Source: CAYUAI01 sp964442745 (GTDB lineage Bacteria > Pseudomonadota > Gammaproteobacteria > S012-40). From it: 64,000 nt of DNA. Under the pieces are notes generated by a model. The model was not told where the DNA came from. It saw nothing but the letters and a program-made list of their open reading frames with translations, and ran no database searches. The first letter of the stretch is position 1; each line of letters begins with the position of its first letter. The position numbers were made by a program, and so were the translations under genes. Below are positions 18,306 to 28,285 of this stretch, one piece after another. The stretch lies in assembly GCA_964442745.1 (NCBI GenBank), contig CAYUAI010000003.1:1-64000 (forward strand). The letters are read 5' to 3'.

Positions 18306-18479
18306 ATGGAAGAACGCCTCATTGAACTAGAAACAAAGCTATCTTTTCAAGATAAAACACTACAAGAACTCATCGATATCATCACTGCCCAACAACAACA
18401 AATCGATCAGCTTAGCAAATATATCGCCACCATTGCCGGTCATTTGCAAGACATGGACATACCCATAAAAACCAAGTGA
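18306..18479 (+). CDS. slyX: SlyX family small coiled-coil protein
   Basis: A 57-residue protein. It begins ATG at 18306 with AAGGA about seven bases upstream. The sequence MEERLIELETKLSFQDKTLQ, then ELIDIITAQQQQIDQL, is the SlyX signature: a short acidic amphipathic coiled coil with the conserved LE.K..FQ..T...L. Length is slightly below the usual 70 or so residues. Function is unknown across the family. It sits just downstream of ygiQ and upstream of a hairpin at 18515-18538. Confidence 0.9.
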   Translation: MEERLIELETKLSFQDKTLQELIDIITAQQQQIDQLSKYIATIAGHLQDMDIPIKTK

Positions 18480-18514
18480 TCAATGAGCGATACACTTGAG
18501 CAAACCATCCAGCC

Positions 18515-18538
18515 AAGGCAATGGATAAAAATTGCCTT
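18515..18538 (+). terminator. Putative terminator after ygiQ-slyX
   Basis: Eight-base perfect stem (AAGGCAAT / ATTGCCTT) around an eight-base loop, 36 bases after the slyX stop, followed by TATACTTA rather than a clean T-tract. Moderate support. Confidence 0.5.
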
Positions 18539-18725
18539 ATACTTAACATATTCACACCAATCCCTCGCTGGGAAAATGGCACGCTAGCCCTCAGCTAAAA
18601 CGCACCACAACCCACATCGGGCACAAGTTTTCAAACAACTTTGTAATATTAGCCATCGTTTTGCATCATAAAGTGAAATCACAATCGCTGTTCCACTGTC
18701 ACAGAGTGAAAACAAGAGAACTCGC

Positions 18726-20915
18726 ATGAAAAAACTGCAAAACCCAAAAATTGCTATCCTGGTATTTATTGCCATTTTATTGGCTGCTTTCTTTATTTTT
18801 GATTTAGGCCAGTACTTCACCTTAGATTACCTAAAAGCCCAACGAGATAATTTTTCCAGCTACTACCAAGCGAATACGCTATTCACTATTGCTGTCTATA
18901 TGCTGATCTACATCATTGTCACCGCGCTGTCATTGCCCGGGGCGGCGGTGATGACCTTAGCTGGTGGCGCCATTTTCGGTCTCACGGTCGGAACCATTGC
19001 CGTTTCATTTGCCAGCACCATCGGCGCGACCTTAGCTTTCTTGGTGGCACGATTGTTATTACGTGATTACGTGCAAAATAAATTCAAAGACAAGTTACAA
19101 TCGATCAACGATGGTGTGGCTAAAGATGGTCCCTTTTATTTATTTACCTTGCGACTAATCCCGTTATTCCCTTTTTTCATTATCAATCTGGTGATGGGTC
19201 TCACCCCTATTCGCACGCGACAGTTTTTTCTCGTCAGCCAAATCGGCATGTTGCCGGGCACTCTTGTTTATGTGAATGCCGGGGCACAACTCGCGTCAAT
19301 TGACTCCTTAGCTGGAATATTGTCGCCGGGTTTATTATTCTCATTTGTGCTACTTGGTATTTTCCCGCTCATCGCCAAAAAAATTATCGACCTAGTCAAA
19401 TCCCAAAAATATCTAAAAAAATATAATAAGCCAACCCAGTTCGACTACAACATGGTGGTTATTGGTGGTGGCTCCGCCGGCTTGGTATCGGCATATATAG
19501 CTGCCGCCGTCAAAGCGAAAGTGGCCCTCATTGAAAAAAATAAAATGGGGGGTGACTGCCTAAATACCGGCTGTGTTCCCAGTAAAGCACTGATCCGATC
19601 AGCCAAAATGTTATCTTATGCCAATCGAGCCAAGCAGTTTGGTTTTAAAAGCCACACCGTGGAGTTTGATTTTGCCGATGTCATGGAACGCATCCAACGT
19701 GTCATTAAAAAAATCGAACCCCATGATTCCATAGAGCGATACACCAGCCTCGGAGTAGACGTCATCTCCGGGGAAGCCACACTGTTGTCACCCTATCAAG
19801 TTAAAGTCAACGATAAGATCATCTCCACCAAAAATATTGTTGTTGCCACCGGTGCCCGCCCCATGATACCCACCATCCCTGGCTTAGATAGCATAAAATA
19901 CCTAACATCTGATACCGTGTGGGATATCCGCCAACAGCCGCAGAAATTATTGGTGCTTGGCGCCGGCCCCATTGGCTGTGAATTGGCCCAAGCCTTTCAG
20001 CGGTTAGGCAGTCAAGTGACCTTGGTACAACGGGGACCACGCCTGATGCCACGTGAAGACACAGAGGTTTCGGAGACGATCCTACAGCGTTTTCAAGCCG
20101 AAGGCATGACGGTAAAAACCAACCATAATGCGATTCAATTCCACAGCGATGGCGATAAAAAATTCTTGACATGCTCACACCACAATGAAAATGTTGACAT
20201 TGAATTTGATCAAGTACTCATTGCCTTAGGGCGCACCCCTAATACTACAGGCTTCGGGCTAGAAAAGCTGGACATACAACTCAGCAAACAAGGTACCATT
20301 GAAGCCAACGAATTTTTAAGAACTAATTATCCCAATATTTACGTATGTGGCGATGTCACCGGCCCTTATCAATTCACTCATACCGCCGCACATCAAGCTT
20401 GGTACGTGGCGGTCAACGCCTTGTTCAGCCCATTCAAAAAATTTCGGGTGGATTATTCAGTCATCCCTTGGGCAACTTACACCGATCCAGAAGTTGCCCG
20501 AGTTGGCCTGAACGAATTAACGGCTCAACAACAAAATATTCCCTATGAAATCACCGGCTATGGCATTGATGACTTAGATCGTGCCATTGCCGACGAAGAA
20601 GACCATGGCATGGTTAAAATATTAACCGTCCCCGGTAAAGATAAAATCCTGGGGGTCACCATCGTAGGATCCCATGCGGGTGACTTGATCGCGGAATTTG
20701 TCACCGCCATGAAATACGGTCTCGGCCTGAATAAAATATTGGGCACCATCCATGTCTACCCCACCCTGACCGAAGCCAATAAATATGCGGCCGGGGTCTG
20801 GAAGAAAAACCACAAACCCGAAAAAGTCCTCACCTGGTTGGAAAAATTTCACACATGGCGCCGAGGAAGCGATAAAAAAACTCACCCACAAGCCAACCCC
20901 ATGGCCGGTGATTAA
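18726..20915 (+). CDS. VTT/DedA membrane domain fused to a flavin disulfide reductase
   Basis: A 729-residue two-part protein. Residues about 1-225 form a TVP38/TMEM64 (VTT, DedA-like) membrane domain with a signal-anchor helix (IAILVFIAILLAAFFIFDL), the G-rich motif LSLPGAAVMTLAGGAIFG, and the conserved FLVARLLLRD and LRLIPLFPFFIINL segments. Residues about 240-700 form a class I pyridine nucleotide-disulfide oxidoreductase: FAD loop VVIGGGSAGL, redox pair C278/C283 in GGDCLNTGCVPSKAL, NAD(P) loop LGAGPIGCELA, second FAD motif YVCGDVTG, and the C-terminal dimer segment with HVYPTLTE. A mercury-type NmerA domain is missing, so mercuric reductase is unlikely. The fusion is known in proteobacteria, but its substrate is not established; membrane-linked thiol or quinone redox is inference. 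Confidence 0.92.
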   Translation: MKKLQNPKIAILVFIAILLAAFFIFDLGQYFTLDYLKAQRDNFSSYYQANTLFTIAVYMLIYIIVTALSLPGAAVMTLAGGAIFGLTVGTIAVSFASTIGATLAFLVARLLLRDYVQNKFKDKLQSINDGVAKDGPFYLFTLRLIPLFPFFIINLVMGLTPIRTRQFFLVSQIGMLPGTLVYVNAGAQLASIDSLAGILSPGLLFSFVLLGIFPLIAKKIIDLVKSQKYLKKYNKPTQFDYNMVVIGGGSAGLVSAYIAAAVKAKVALIEKNKMGGDCLNTGCVPSKALIRSAKMLSYANRAKQFGFKSHTVEFDFADVMERIQRVIKKIEPHDSIERYTSLGVDVISGEATLLSPYQVKVNDKIISTKNIVVATGARPMIPTIPGLDSIKYLTSDTVWDIRQQPQKLLVLGAGPIGCELAQAFQRLGSQVTLVQRGPRLMPREDTEVSETILQRFQAEGMTVKTNHNAIQFHSDGDKKFLTCSHHNENVDIEFDQVLIALGRTPNTTGFGLEKLDIQLSKQGTIEANEFLRTNYPNIYVCGDVTGPYQFTHTAAHQAWYVAVNALFSPFKKFRVDYSVIPWATYTDPEVARVGLNELTAQQQNIPYEITGYGIDDLDRAIADEEDHGMVKILTVPGKDKILGVTIVGSHAGDLIAEFVTAMKYGLGLNKILGTIHVYPTLTEANKYAAGVWKKNHKPEKVLTWLEKFHTWRRGSDKKTHPQANPMAGD

Positions 20916-21365
20916 CCTGCAATAATCGACGAAGAAATGGGGAGCAACCACCTCCCTGTTTGGTAAATCATCGTCAATATAAAAATTCGATGAAACCAGA
21001 GAACGCCTAACACCGAGGCTAGGCGTTCACCAAACACCCATTCCTAACTCCCATCACGCCCTCGTTTACCGATTTTTCTCGATTCAAAAATTAATCGATT
21101 TTTGACCAATACGAAACCTCATCACCGGACACTCAGACAAATATTCCCATTTCACGAAGACAAAACAAACGTTTTTATTGCCCACAAGCGACATTTCGCA
21201 CCCAGGCATGGGAAATGTAGGTTATAATATGGACAAAATTGACTTTACTTTGCCATCAACCAACAAATAAGCGCTTGCCGTGAAGTATGTCCCTTGGTCT
21301 ATTCCAAATGACGCCCAAATTGATGATAATTAGCGCTAGAAAATCCTTAAATCGACGAGTTAAGC
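20916..21365. other. Intergenic region before the TraB-family gene
   Basis: About 450 bases. It contains one clean inverted repeat at 21001-21028 (GAACGCCTA / TAGGCGTTC, ten-base loop), 86 bases after the upstream stop, without a T-tract; it could end the upstream transcript. The rest shows no protein-like open frame and no repeat; the promoter of the gene at 21366 should be here. Confidence 0.45.
21001..21028. repeat. Inverted repeat, possible terminator
   Basis: Nine-base perfect arms around ten bases, in the spacer after the VTT-reductase gene. No T-tract follows on either strand, so a terminator role is only possible. Confidence 0.4.
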
Positions 21366-22589
21366 ATGAAACCTTTAGAATTGAATAAAAACCAATCGCA
21401 TGACCAAGAGCCGATTTACACACTCGAAAGAAACGACGTCCTCATTACTTTATTGGGCACCGCTCATGTTTCTCGTGCCAGCGCAGATAAAGTAAAGGAG
21501 CTGCTAGCCACTGGAACTTATGATGCGGTCGCGGTTGAGCTTTGTCCAAGTCGCCTCAATGCCATCGTTAACCCGGATCACTTTGCCAAAATGGACTTGT
21601 TCAAAGTGATCAGAGAAGGTAAAGCTACACTCGTCATGGCCAGTCTCGCTTTAGGCGCGTTTCAACAACGCGCGGCTGAACAATTAGACATTGAGCCCGG
21701 TGCCGAAATGCGCATGGCCATTGCGACGGCCGAAGAAGCTAAATTACCTGTGATATTGATTGACCGGGAAATTGGTATCACCTTAAAACGCATCTACCGC
21801 AACGTACCCTGGTGGCGACGCCTTAGCCTAGTCACCGGCTTATTAGCCAGTGTTATTTCTAAAGAAAAAATCAGTGAAGCAGAAATCGAACGCCTAAAAG
21901 AAGGTGACATTCTGGAGTCTACCTTTGCCCAATTTGCTGATAAAGCCAGCGATTTATACATCCCATTAATCGATGAACGAGATCGATACATGGCCGCACG
22001 GTTACAAAAGGAAGCAGAAACAACCAGACATCACCACATTTTGGCTGTAGTAGGTGCGGGCCACCTGAAAGGTATGCGCAACTATCTAGACCAAGGGCAA
22101 TCACCGACAGAAGAAATCATTAACGAACTCGATAAAATCCCATCACCCAACCGCTGGCCAAAAATGATCCCATGGATTATTGTCACGCTAATCATCATCG
22201 GATTTGGCATTGGCTTTAGCCGCAGTAGCGAGCTCGGCTGGCAATTGGTGATGTACTGGGTTGTCATTAATGGCGGCTTATGTTCGTTAGGTGCCCTGTT
22301 AGCTGGCGCCCACCCGCTAACAATCATTGGAGCATTTATTGCCGCCCCCATTACCTCACTGAATCCAACCATCGGAGCGGGGATGGTCACCGCGGCCACC
22401 GAAACGTATTTTCGCAAACCTAATGTGGGCGATTTTAGCAAAATAAGAACCGATACCACGAGCTTAAAAGGCTGGTGGCATAACCGGGTTACCCGCATAT
22501 TGCTGGTCTTTTTATTCTCGACACTCGGCTCGGCAGCAGGCACTTACCTCGCAGGATTCCTTATCTTTGACCGACTCACGGGTGGTTAA
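21366..22589 (+). CDS. TraB/PrgY-family membrane protein
   Basis: A 407-residue TraB-domain protein. The cytoplasmic N-terminal domain (about 20-240) carries the family marks: LLGTAHVSRAS with the GTAH motif near residue 31, DAVAVELCPSRL, LIDREIGITLKR, and the GxxH motif VVGAGHLKGM near residue 224. The C-terminal part (about 260-400) has several hydrophobic helices, including MIPWIIVTLIIIGFGIGF and NPTIGAGMVTAATETY. In Enterococcus, TraB/PrgY reduces pheromone activity; in most bacteria the role is unknown and a metallopeptidase-like (Tiki-related) fold has been proposed. It is apparently monocistronic. Confidence 0.9.
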   Translation: MKPLELNKNQSHDQEPIYTLERNDVLITLLGTAHVSRASADKVKELLATGTYDAVAVELCPSRLNAIVNPDHFAKMDLFKVIREGKATLVMASLALGAFQQRAAEQLDIEPGAEMRMAIATAEEAKLPVILIDREIGITLKRIYRNVPWWRRLSLVTGLLASVISKEKISEAEIERLKEGDILESTFAQFADKASDLYIPLIDERDRYMAARLQKEAETTRHHHILAVVGAGHLKGMRNYLDQGQSPTEEIINELDKIPSPNRWPKMIPWIIVTLIIIGFGIGFSRSSELGWQLVMYWVVINGGLCSLGALLAGAHPLTIIGAFIAAPITSLNPTIGAGMVTAATETYFRKPNVGDFSKIRTDTTSLKGWWHNRVTRILLVFLFSTLGSAAGTYLAGFLIFDRLTGG

Positions 22590-22631
22590 TTACTCGTTAG
22601 CAACACATCAAAGATTCCGTCTTCATAAACG

Positions 22632-22656
22632 CTCACGCTCACCTATTGGGCGTGAG
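22632..22656 (+). terminator. Weak hairpin after the TraB-family gene
   Basis: Seven-base stem (CTCACGC / GCGTGAG) with an 11-base loop, followed by TTTC. It lies 43 bases after the stop. Low to moderate support as a terminator. Confidence 0.4.
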
Positions 22657-22759
22657 TTTCAAAACAGACGGTGAATCGCCCCCCATACCCGGAGTCTCTA
22701 CACGGTGTTACACGCTTAAACCTTAATGGCAGTGAGCAGGTCGCTCCCCAATATGAACC

Positions 22760-24487
22760 ATGTACAAAATCACTGGACCGCTGATTGTTTGTTATTTGTT
22801 AATTACCAGCACCGCTGCCTACGCCGATAGCGATATCCGTATTTCTATTAAAGGCATTGACGATCAACTAAAAAACAACGCACTCGCCTTTTTAAGTATT
22901 CATACACAAAAAAAGCGCACTGACCTAAGCGCGGCACGCATTCAACAACTCCACAAGAAAGCGACCAAAGAAATTCAACAAGCCTTACAACCTTTTGGTT
23001 ACTACCACGCCACCGTCGATGCGAAATTAAGTAAACAACCAACCGGCTGGTTAGCACAATATCAGGTGAACAAAGGACCTCCGGTACATATTACCTCACT
23101 TGACATCCAGGTAACGGGGGAGGGCAATGAAGATTCTAAATTTTTTAATTTAATTAATAATTTTCCACTCCAGCTCGGTAATATCTTGGCTCAGGAAAAA
23201 TATGAAGCTGCAAAATCCAGTTTTTTAGAAATTTCCACAGAACGAGGGTATCTGGATGCCGAATTTAATGAGCACAAAATTTTAATTGACTTAACCAATA
23301 ATACCGCCAAAATCGTACTTATTTTTCATTCAGGTCAGCGTTATCAATTTGGCGTCATCCGTTTTCACCAAACCATCTTGTCCAATCGTTTGATGCAAAC
23401 ATTTTTAACATTTAAAGTGGGTGACCCTTATTCAATTAATCAATTATTAGCCTTGCAAAAAGCATTATCAGACAGCAACTATTTTATCCGTTCTGACGTC
23501 ACCACCCGGCGTGATATTGTCAGTGGATTACGGTTACCCATTGATGTCTTATTGCAACCGCGAAAACGCAATCAATATACCGCCGGTTTTGGTTATGGCA
23601 CAGATACCCGCGCACGCGCTAGTATGGGCTGGAGCAATCGCCGAATCAATCGTCAAGGACACCGCCTTGCTCTAAAGCTCACCCTCTCTGAAATACAAAA
23701 TAGTCAAACCCTGCAATATATTATACCAATCCATTACCAACGAGCAGAACAACTGGCTATCACCGGTACCCGCCGTCATAACTTTTTAGGGGATAAAGAT
23801 GACATACTGCAAATTCTTTCCGTCAGCCACAGTAGTTCACTCGGTATTTTACGGCAAACCCTCGCCATCAATTATCGCTTTGAGGAATTTGTGATTAATA
23901 AACAACGAAATTTTTCCACCCTGTTCATGCCCAGTGTCAGTTGGGAGTTCGTTGATGCTGACAATCGAGTCCATCCGAAAAAAGGTCATCGTATCAATTG
24001 GGATATTAGAGGAGCTAGTGAAGATCTATTGTCGGACACAAAATTTATACAAACCGAGCTGGAAGCAAAATGGGTCTACGCCTTTTGGTCTCAATACCGA
24101 TTAATTACCAGAGCACACGGGGCCACCAGCTTAGTCTCAAAATTTTCCGAACTCCCTAGCTCACTTCGCTTTCTCGCTGGTGGAGATCACAGTGTCAGAG
24201 GATACGCTGTCAAATCCCTCGGTCCGTCAGATAATGAAGGAGGTAAACATCTATTAACAGGCAGCCTAGAACTAGAAAGAACCATTATTGGTAAATGGAG
24301 TTTTGCCATTTTTATTGATGCCGGCAATGCTTTTGATGAAGTCGACTTACTTGATATTAAACAAGGGATCGGATCAGGTATTCGCTGGCAGTCCCCCATC
24401 GGACCGATACGCGTTGATTTCGCACGTCAATTAGATTTCGTAAAGCCCGCCTGGCAGATACATCTCACCATTGGTCCTGATATCTGA
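22760..24487 (+). CDS. tamA: Outer-membrane translocation and assembly protein TamA (Omp85 family)
   Basis: A 575-residue protein with a signal peptide (hydrophobic ITGPLIVCYLLITSTAAYA, likely cut after AYA), three N-terminal POTRA-like domains to about residue 265 (ALQPFGYYHATVDAKL is the first POTRA hallmark), then an Omp85 beta-barrel. The barrel has the family motifs GFGYGTDTRARASMGWSNRRIN and, near residue 475, FLAGGDHSVRGYAVKSLGP, the Omp85 RGY-type signature, and it ends with strands IGSGIRWQSPIGPIRVDFA. With TamB it forms the TAM complex that aids insertion of outer-membrane proteins and phospholipid transport. Its stop overlaps the tamB start by one base. Confidence 0.94.
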   Translation: MYKITGPLIVCYLLITSTAAYADSDIRISIKGIDDQLKNNALAFLSIHTQKKRTDLSAARIQQLHKKATKEIQQALQPFGYYHATVDAKLSKQPTGWLAQYQVNKGPPVHITSLDIQVTGEGNEDSKFFNLINNFPLQLGNILAQEKYEAAKSSFLEISTERGYLDAEFNEHKILIDLTNNTAKIVLIFHSGQRYQFGVIRFHQTILSNRLMQTFLTFKVGDPYSINQLLALQKALSDSNYFIRSDVTTRRDIVSGLRLPIDVLLQPRKRNQYTAGFGYGTDTRARASMGWSNRRINRQGHRLALKLTLSEIQNSQTLQYIIPIHYQRAEQLAITGTRRHNFLGDKDDILQILSVSHSSSLGILRQTLAINYRFEEFVINKQRNFSTLFMPSVSWEFVDADNRVHPKKGHRINWDIRGASEDLLSDTKFIQTELEAKWVYAFWSQYRLITRAHGATSLVSKFSELPSSLRFLAGGDHSVRGYAVKSLGPSDNEGGKHLLTGSLELERTIIGKWSFAIFIDAGNAFDEVDLLDIKQGIGSGIRWQSPIGPIRVDFARQLDFVKPAWQIHLTIGPDI

Positions 24488-27400
24488 TGCGCACCGCCTG
24501 TTGGTCGATAATATTCATCACCACACTACTTAGCGCCGCGATTTTTTTTCTGGTCGCGACGGATACCGGCTTACGTTGGTTAGGTAAACATAGCCTGCCA
24601 TTATTACCCTCGCAGTTAGCGCTTGGCGCAATTTCAGGAAAACTCATTGGACCCATACGTATTGAGCAGCTCCGTTATCATGACAATCAACAAACCATCG
24701 AATTTCATCATATCTATCTGGACTGGAAACCCAGTGAACTTATCGATAAAATGATCCACATCACTCATCTGTCTGCGAAAAACATTTCCATCACTCTGCA
24801 TGGGGAACCAAGCTCAACCGCTACCAATCCACGTACTAACCTCCAGCTTCCCTTGCCATCAAAACTTGAAATTCAGCTGGATAAAGTCAACGTAGATCGA
24901 TTGGCCCTCGTCACAAAAGATGCACAAACGCCCATGGTATTTCAAAATTTATTATTATCTACTGCCTGGGAGCAGTCCATCCTGAAACTCTCTCATTGCA
25001 GTATGCAAACACCTTGGCTCACAGCTCATCTGCGTGGACAATATGATTCGATACAAAACCATGTCGATGCGCAATTTAGTTGGTCTAAAAAAATAGATAA
25101 CGCCTTTCTAATATTAGCCAAGGGGTCGCTGCATGGTTCCTTAGAAAAAATCAAACTCACCCAACATAGCCAAGCCCCGATTAACACGACAATCGTTGCC
25201 AACTTGAACAACCTCTTCAACCAACCCAGTTGGCAAGCCACATTGACCGCCCCCTCTTTTGATCTCACTGCATTAAATTCTAAATGGCCAAATGCCACGG
25301 TAGACGCAAAATTTTCCCTGCAAGGAAATCTATCCTCAGCCCAACTAACAGGTCAACTGAATGCCCATCACTCTGAAACTGGCCCGATTCATTCTCAATG
25401 GAATATCGAGACAGATGATTTTCGACACTTCACTGTCGATCAACTAAAAATCAAACTCACTAAGCATCAATCAAATTTACAAGCCCAAGGCTCATTTGAT
25501 TTCTCAAACCAATTCACGGCTAATCTTACCGGCCAATGGGATAAATTACTGTGGCCTCTCACCCCCACACCCACTGTCCAGGCAAATCACGGTCAATTCA
25601 GTATACAAGGGAACCCCAATCATTATCAGGCACAGATCACAACCGGCATCACTGGGGATCAATTGCCAAACAGCTATCTCAAAACCACGTTGACAGGCAA
25701 CTTACAGAACATTCAAATAAAAAATATGGAAGTCAATACCTTGGATGGACAACTGAGTGCTCAAGGAAAAATTCGATGGCATCCTTTTTTACAATGGCAA
25801 GTTGACTTGCAAAGCCACGCCATCAATCCTCAAGCCTTTCGCACAACGTTGCCGCCTGGAGAAATTTACTCAACAATAGCGATCACCGGAGAATACACAA
25901 AGCCAACGGCAAATACTCACATTCATATCCAGCAGCTCAATGGCACACTTAACGAGCGCCCGTTATCTGCTCAAGCGATGATCGACATTCACAACCATAA
26001 TATTCAACTGCACGATGCCACCATTCGTTCCGGCAAAGACACATTACATGCCCATGGCAATATCAGTGATATTTGGAATCTCAACTGGTCTGTTCAGATG
26101 AAAAATATTAACCATTATTTCACCAATGCTTCGGGTTCATTAGATGGTTTTGGAGAAATCACTGGCCCCAGAAATCAACCGCGCATTATTGTCGACTTAG
26201 GCCTCCAACAAATGCAGTTTGGTGACATTAATATCGAATCAATCACGGCGGCACTCGATATTGATTTTCTCGGTCAACAAAAATCCAATGCCGCCATTCA
26301 TCTCAATACCATTACCTCAGGTCGCCATCAAATCGATCAGATAACATTAGCTAGTACTGGGATCATTGATGATCATCAACTTTCTATCATCGCCCAAAAA
26401 GACGATAACTATCTAGAATTAAATGTGGCCGGTGGACTTGAACAACAACAATGGAATGGTCTGGTTGACGATATCGAAATTAACACGGTTGATTTTGGTC
26501 AGTGGAAAAGCATATCTCCCACCATGCTATCCATCTCTGCCCGCCAGGCTAAATTAGATGATGTCTGTTTAGCGTATGCAATCACCACACTTTGCACCTC
26601 TGCTACCTGGAAAAAACAGGCTTCATCACAATTGGCTATCAATCTTATCGATTTACCAACATCTTTTTTTCACCTATTTATGCCCAAGAGTATTGACTGG
26701 CAAGATCATATTTCCGCTGAGCTACAGCTTTCTTTATTAGATACAGAGATCAACCAATTAACAGGAAAAATTAACTTCGGAGCAGGAAATATTTTAGCAC
26801 AAAAAATCGCCGGAGAAGATATATCTTTCCCTTATCAACCCAGTTTTATTCGCTTCGAACATAATCAATCGACGCTCAAAATCCAATTTGAGTTACCATT
26901 TAAAAATGGAGATTTTATACAAGGCGGGTTAAATCTACCGGAATTTCGGCATCTCAATATCAACCTCCAGCAACAAAGTATCACAGGAAATATTCAAGCA
27001 GACCTCAATGATTTAAATTTAATCAATTTATTTGTGCCCGTCATTAGCAACATCCAAGGAAAAGCCCAAGCCCTATTTTCCATTTCTGGAAAACTAACTT
27101 CACCCAAGCTATACGGTCAACTCGGTATTAAACAGGCAAGCTTAAACATCATCGACCTGGGTATTCATATCCATGATATCAATATCAATGCCCAAACCGA
27201 TAAAAATTATGTACTGCAATGGCGCGCTTTGGGAAAATCAGGTGGTGGCTCTGTTGTTATTACAGGTAATACCGACTTAAAACCCAAAAATCACTGGCAA
27301 ACAACACTCAATATTGAAGCCAACACCTTTGAAATTTTTAAAAAACCAGAATTCTGGTTATTTGCCAATAGCGACTTTAATATCACTTACCATGACAAGT

Positions 27401-28263
27401 TAATAAGCTATGACGGAGAGATTGTCATCCCCAGAGGTAAAATTGATCTGCGAGATAGCACCAGTAAGATAACTCCATCCGATGATGTAATCATCGTTTC
27501 CGGCGGCCAAACCAATATCGATAAAAAATTAAAAACATCGGCAAATGTGCGATTAATTATCAAAGATCGACTATTCTTTGAAGGCTTTGGTTTAACCTCT
27601 CATTTAACTGGCGATCTTGTCATCAATAAAGCCCCTGGAAAAATAACCACTGGCAGCGGCGAATTGAATATCATCGAAGGGGATTATAAAGCCTTTGGTG
27701 CCGAGCTTGAAATAAAACCCGGTAAGCTCATTTTTGCAGGTGGTGCCATCACCAACCCAGCCCTGGATATCAAAGCCAGCCGGACCTTTAAAGATCGAGA
27801 GATCACTGCCGGCATTCATGCCACCGGCCGACTAAAATCACCCGAGCTCATTCTTTATTCTGAGCCCAGCATGCCAGAAAAAGACATATTATACTATTTG
27901 GTGCTCGGCAGAGCCTCAAACGAAACCTCTCCCGAGGAAACAGCCACCACCAAGGAAGCAGCCACCACCAAGGAAGCAGACGCCTTAGTCACTGCCGCCG
28001 CCGCACTGAGTACCAGCCAAGGGTATATTATGGCTGAAAATCTCGCTCATCAACTTGGCATCGAAGAAACTCGATTCAACCGTCGTGGTTTAGTATTAGG
28101 ACGATCATTGTCATCACGATTATCCATTAGTTACGAAATTGGCTTGTTTAAATCAAGTAATGTTTTTCAAATTCGTTATATTTTGAGCAAATTGTGGCAA
28201 ATAAAATCGGAAACCGGTGCCGACAAAAGCCAAATCGATTTTTTATATTCTATTGAAAAATAA
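24487..28263 (+). CDS. tamB: Translocation and assembly module protein TamB
   Basis: A 1258-residue AsmA/VPS13-like lipid-groove protein. The N-terminal signal anchor is SIIFITTLLSAAIFFLVATD; the long middle is beta-rich with repeats of about 20 residues; the C-terminal DUF490 domain carries GEIVIPRGKIDLRD, VRLIIKDRLFFEGFGLTSHL and LILYSEPSMPEKDILYYLVLGR, and it ends with VFQIRYILSKLWQIKSETG. It spans the periplasm and is tethered to TamA. The length is close to the usual 1200-1300. A short in-frame tandem duplication lies at 27937-27972. The start overlaps the tamA stop, indicating coupled translation. Confidence 0.95.
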   Translation: MRTACWSIIFITTLLSAAIFFLVATDTGLRWLGKHSLPLLPSQLALGAISGKLIGPIRIEQLRYHDNQQTIEFHHIYLDWKPSELIDKMIHITHLSAKNISITLHGEPSSTATNPRTNLQLPLPSKLEIQLDKVNVDRLALVTKDAQTPMVFQNLLLSTAWEQSILKLSHCSMQTPWLTAHLRGQYDSIQNHVDAQFSWSKKIDNAFLILAKGSLHGSLEKIKLTQHSQAPINTTIVANLNNLFNQPSWQATLTAPSFDLTALNSKWPNATVDAKFSLQGNLSSAQLTGQLNAHHSETGPIHSQWNIETDDFRHFTVDQLKIKLTKHQSNLQAQGSFDFSNQFTANLTGQWDKLLWPLTPTPTVQANHGQFSIQGNPNHYQAQITTGITGDQLPNSYLKTTLTGNLQNIQIKNMEVNTLDGQLSAQGKIRWHPFLQWQVDLQSHAINPQAFRTTLPPGEIYSTIAITGEYTKPTANTHIHIQQLNGTLNERPLSAQAMIDIHNHNIQLHDATIRSGKDTLHAHGNISDIWNLNWSVQMKNINHYFTNASGSLDGFGEITGPRNQPRIIVDLGLQQMQFGDINIESITAALDIDFLGQQKSNAAIHLNTITSGRHQIDQITLASTGIIDDHQLSIIAQKDDNYLELNVAGGLEQQQWNGLVDDIEINTVDFGQWKSISPTMLSISARQAKLDDVCLAYAITTLCTSATWKKQASSQLAINLIDLPTSFFHLFMPKSIDWQDHISAELQLSLLDTEINQLTGKINFGAGNILAQKIAGEDISFPYQPSFIRFEHNQSTLKIQFELPFKNGDFIQGGLNLPEFRHLNINLQQQSITGNIQADLNDLNLINLFVPVISNIQGKAQALFSISGKLTSPKLYGQLGIKQASLNIIDLGIHIHDININAQTDKNYVLQWRALGKSGGGSVVITGNTDLKPKNHWQTTLNIEANTFEIFKKPEFWLFANSDFNITYHDKLISYDGEIVIPRGKIDLRDSTSKITPSDDVIIVSGGQTNIDKKLKTSANVRLIIKDRLFFEGFGLTSHLTGDLVINKAPGKITTGSGELNIIEGDYKAFGAELEIKPGKLIFAGGAITNPALDIKASRTFKDREITAGIHATGRLKSPELILYSEPSMPEKDILYYLVLGRASNETSPEETATTKEAATTKEADALVTAAAALSTSQGYIMAENLAHQLGIEETRFNRRGLVLGRSLSSRLSISYEIGLFKSSNVFQIRYILSKLWQIKSETGADKSQIDFLYSIEK
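27937..27972 (+). repeat. 18-bp tandem repeat within tamB
   Basis: Two copies of an 18-base unit that differ by one base, followed by the start of a third (GAAGCAGAC). It encodes ETATTKEAATTKEADA, a polar insert in the loop before the last conserved part of TamB. In-frame, so the length could vary by slippage without breaking the gene. Confidence 0.8.
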
Positions 28264-28285
28264 AAACCAACCTAAGGAAAAATAA

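Noticed and set aside
22082..22543. 153-residue minus-strand open frame in the TraB-family gene
   Set aside because: It lies antisense inside a well-supported gene and has an unlikely composition.
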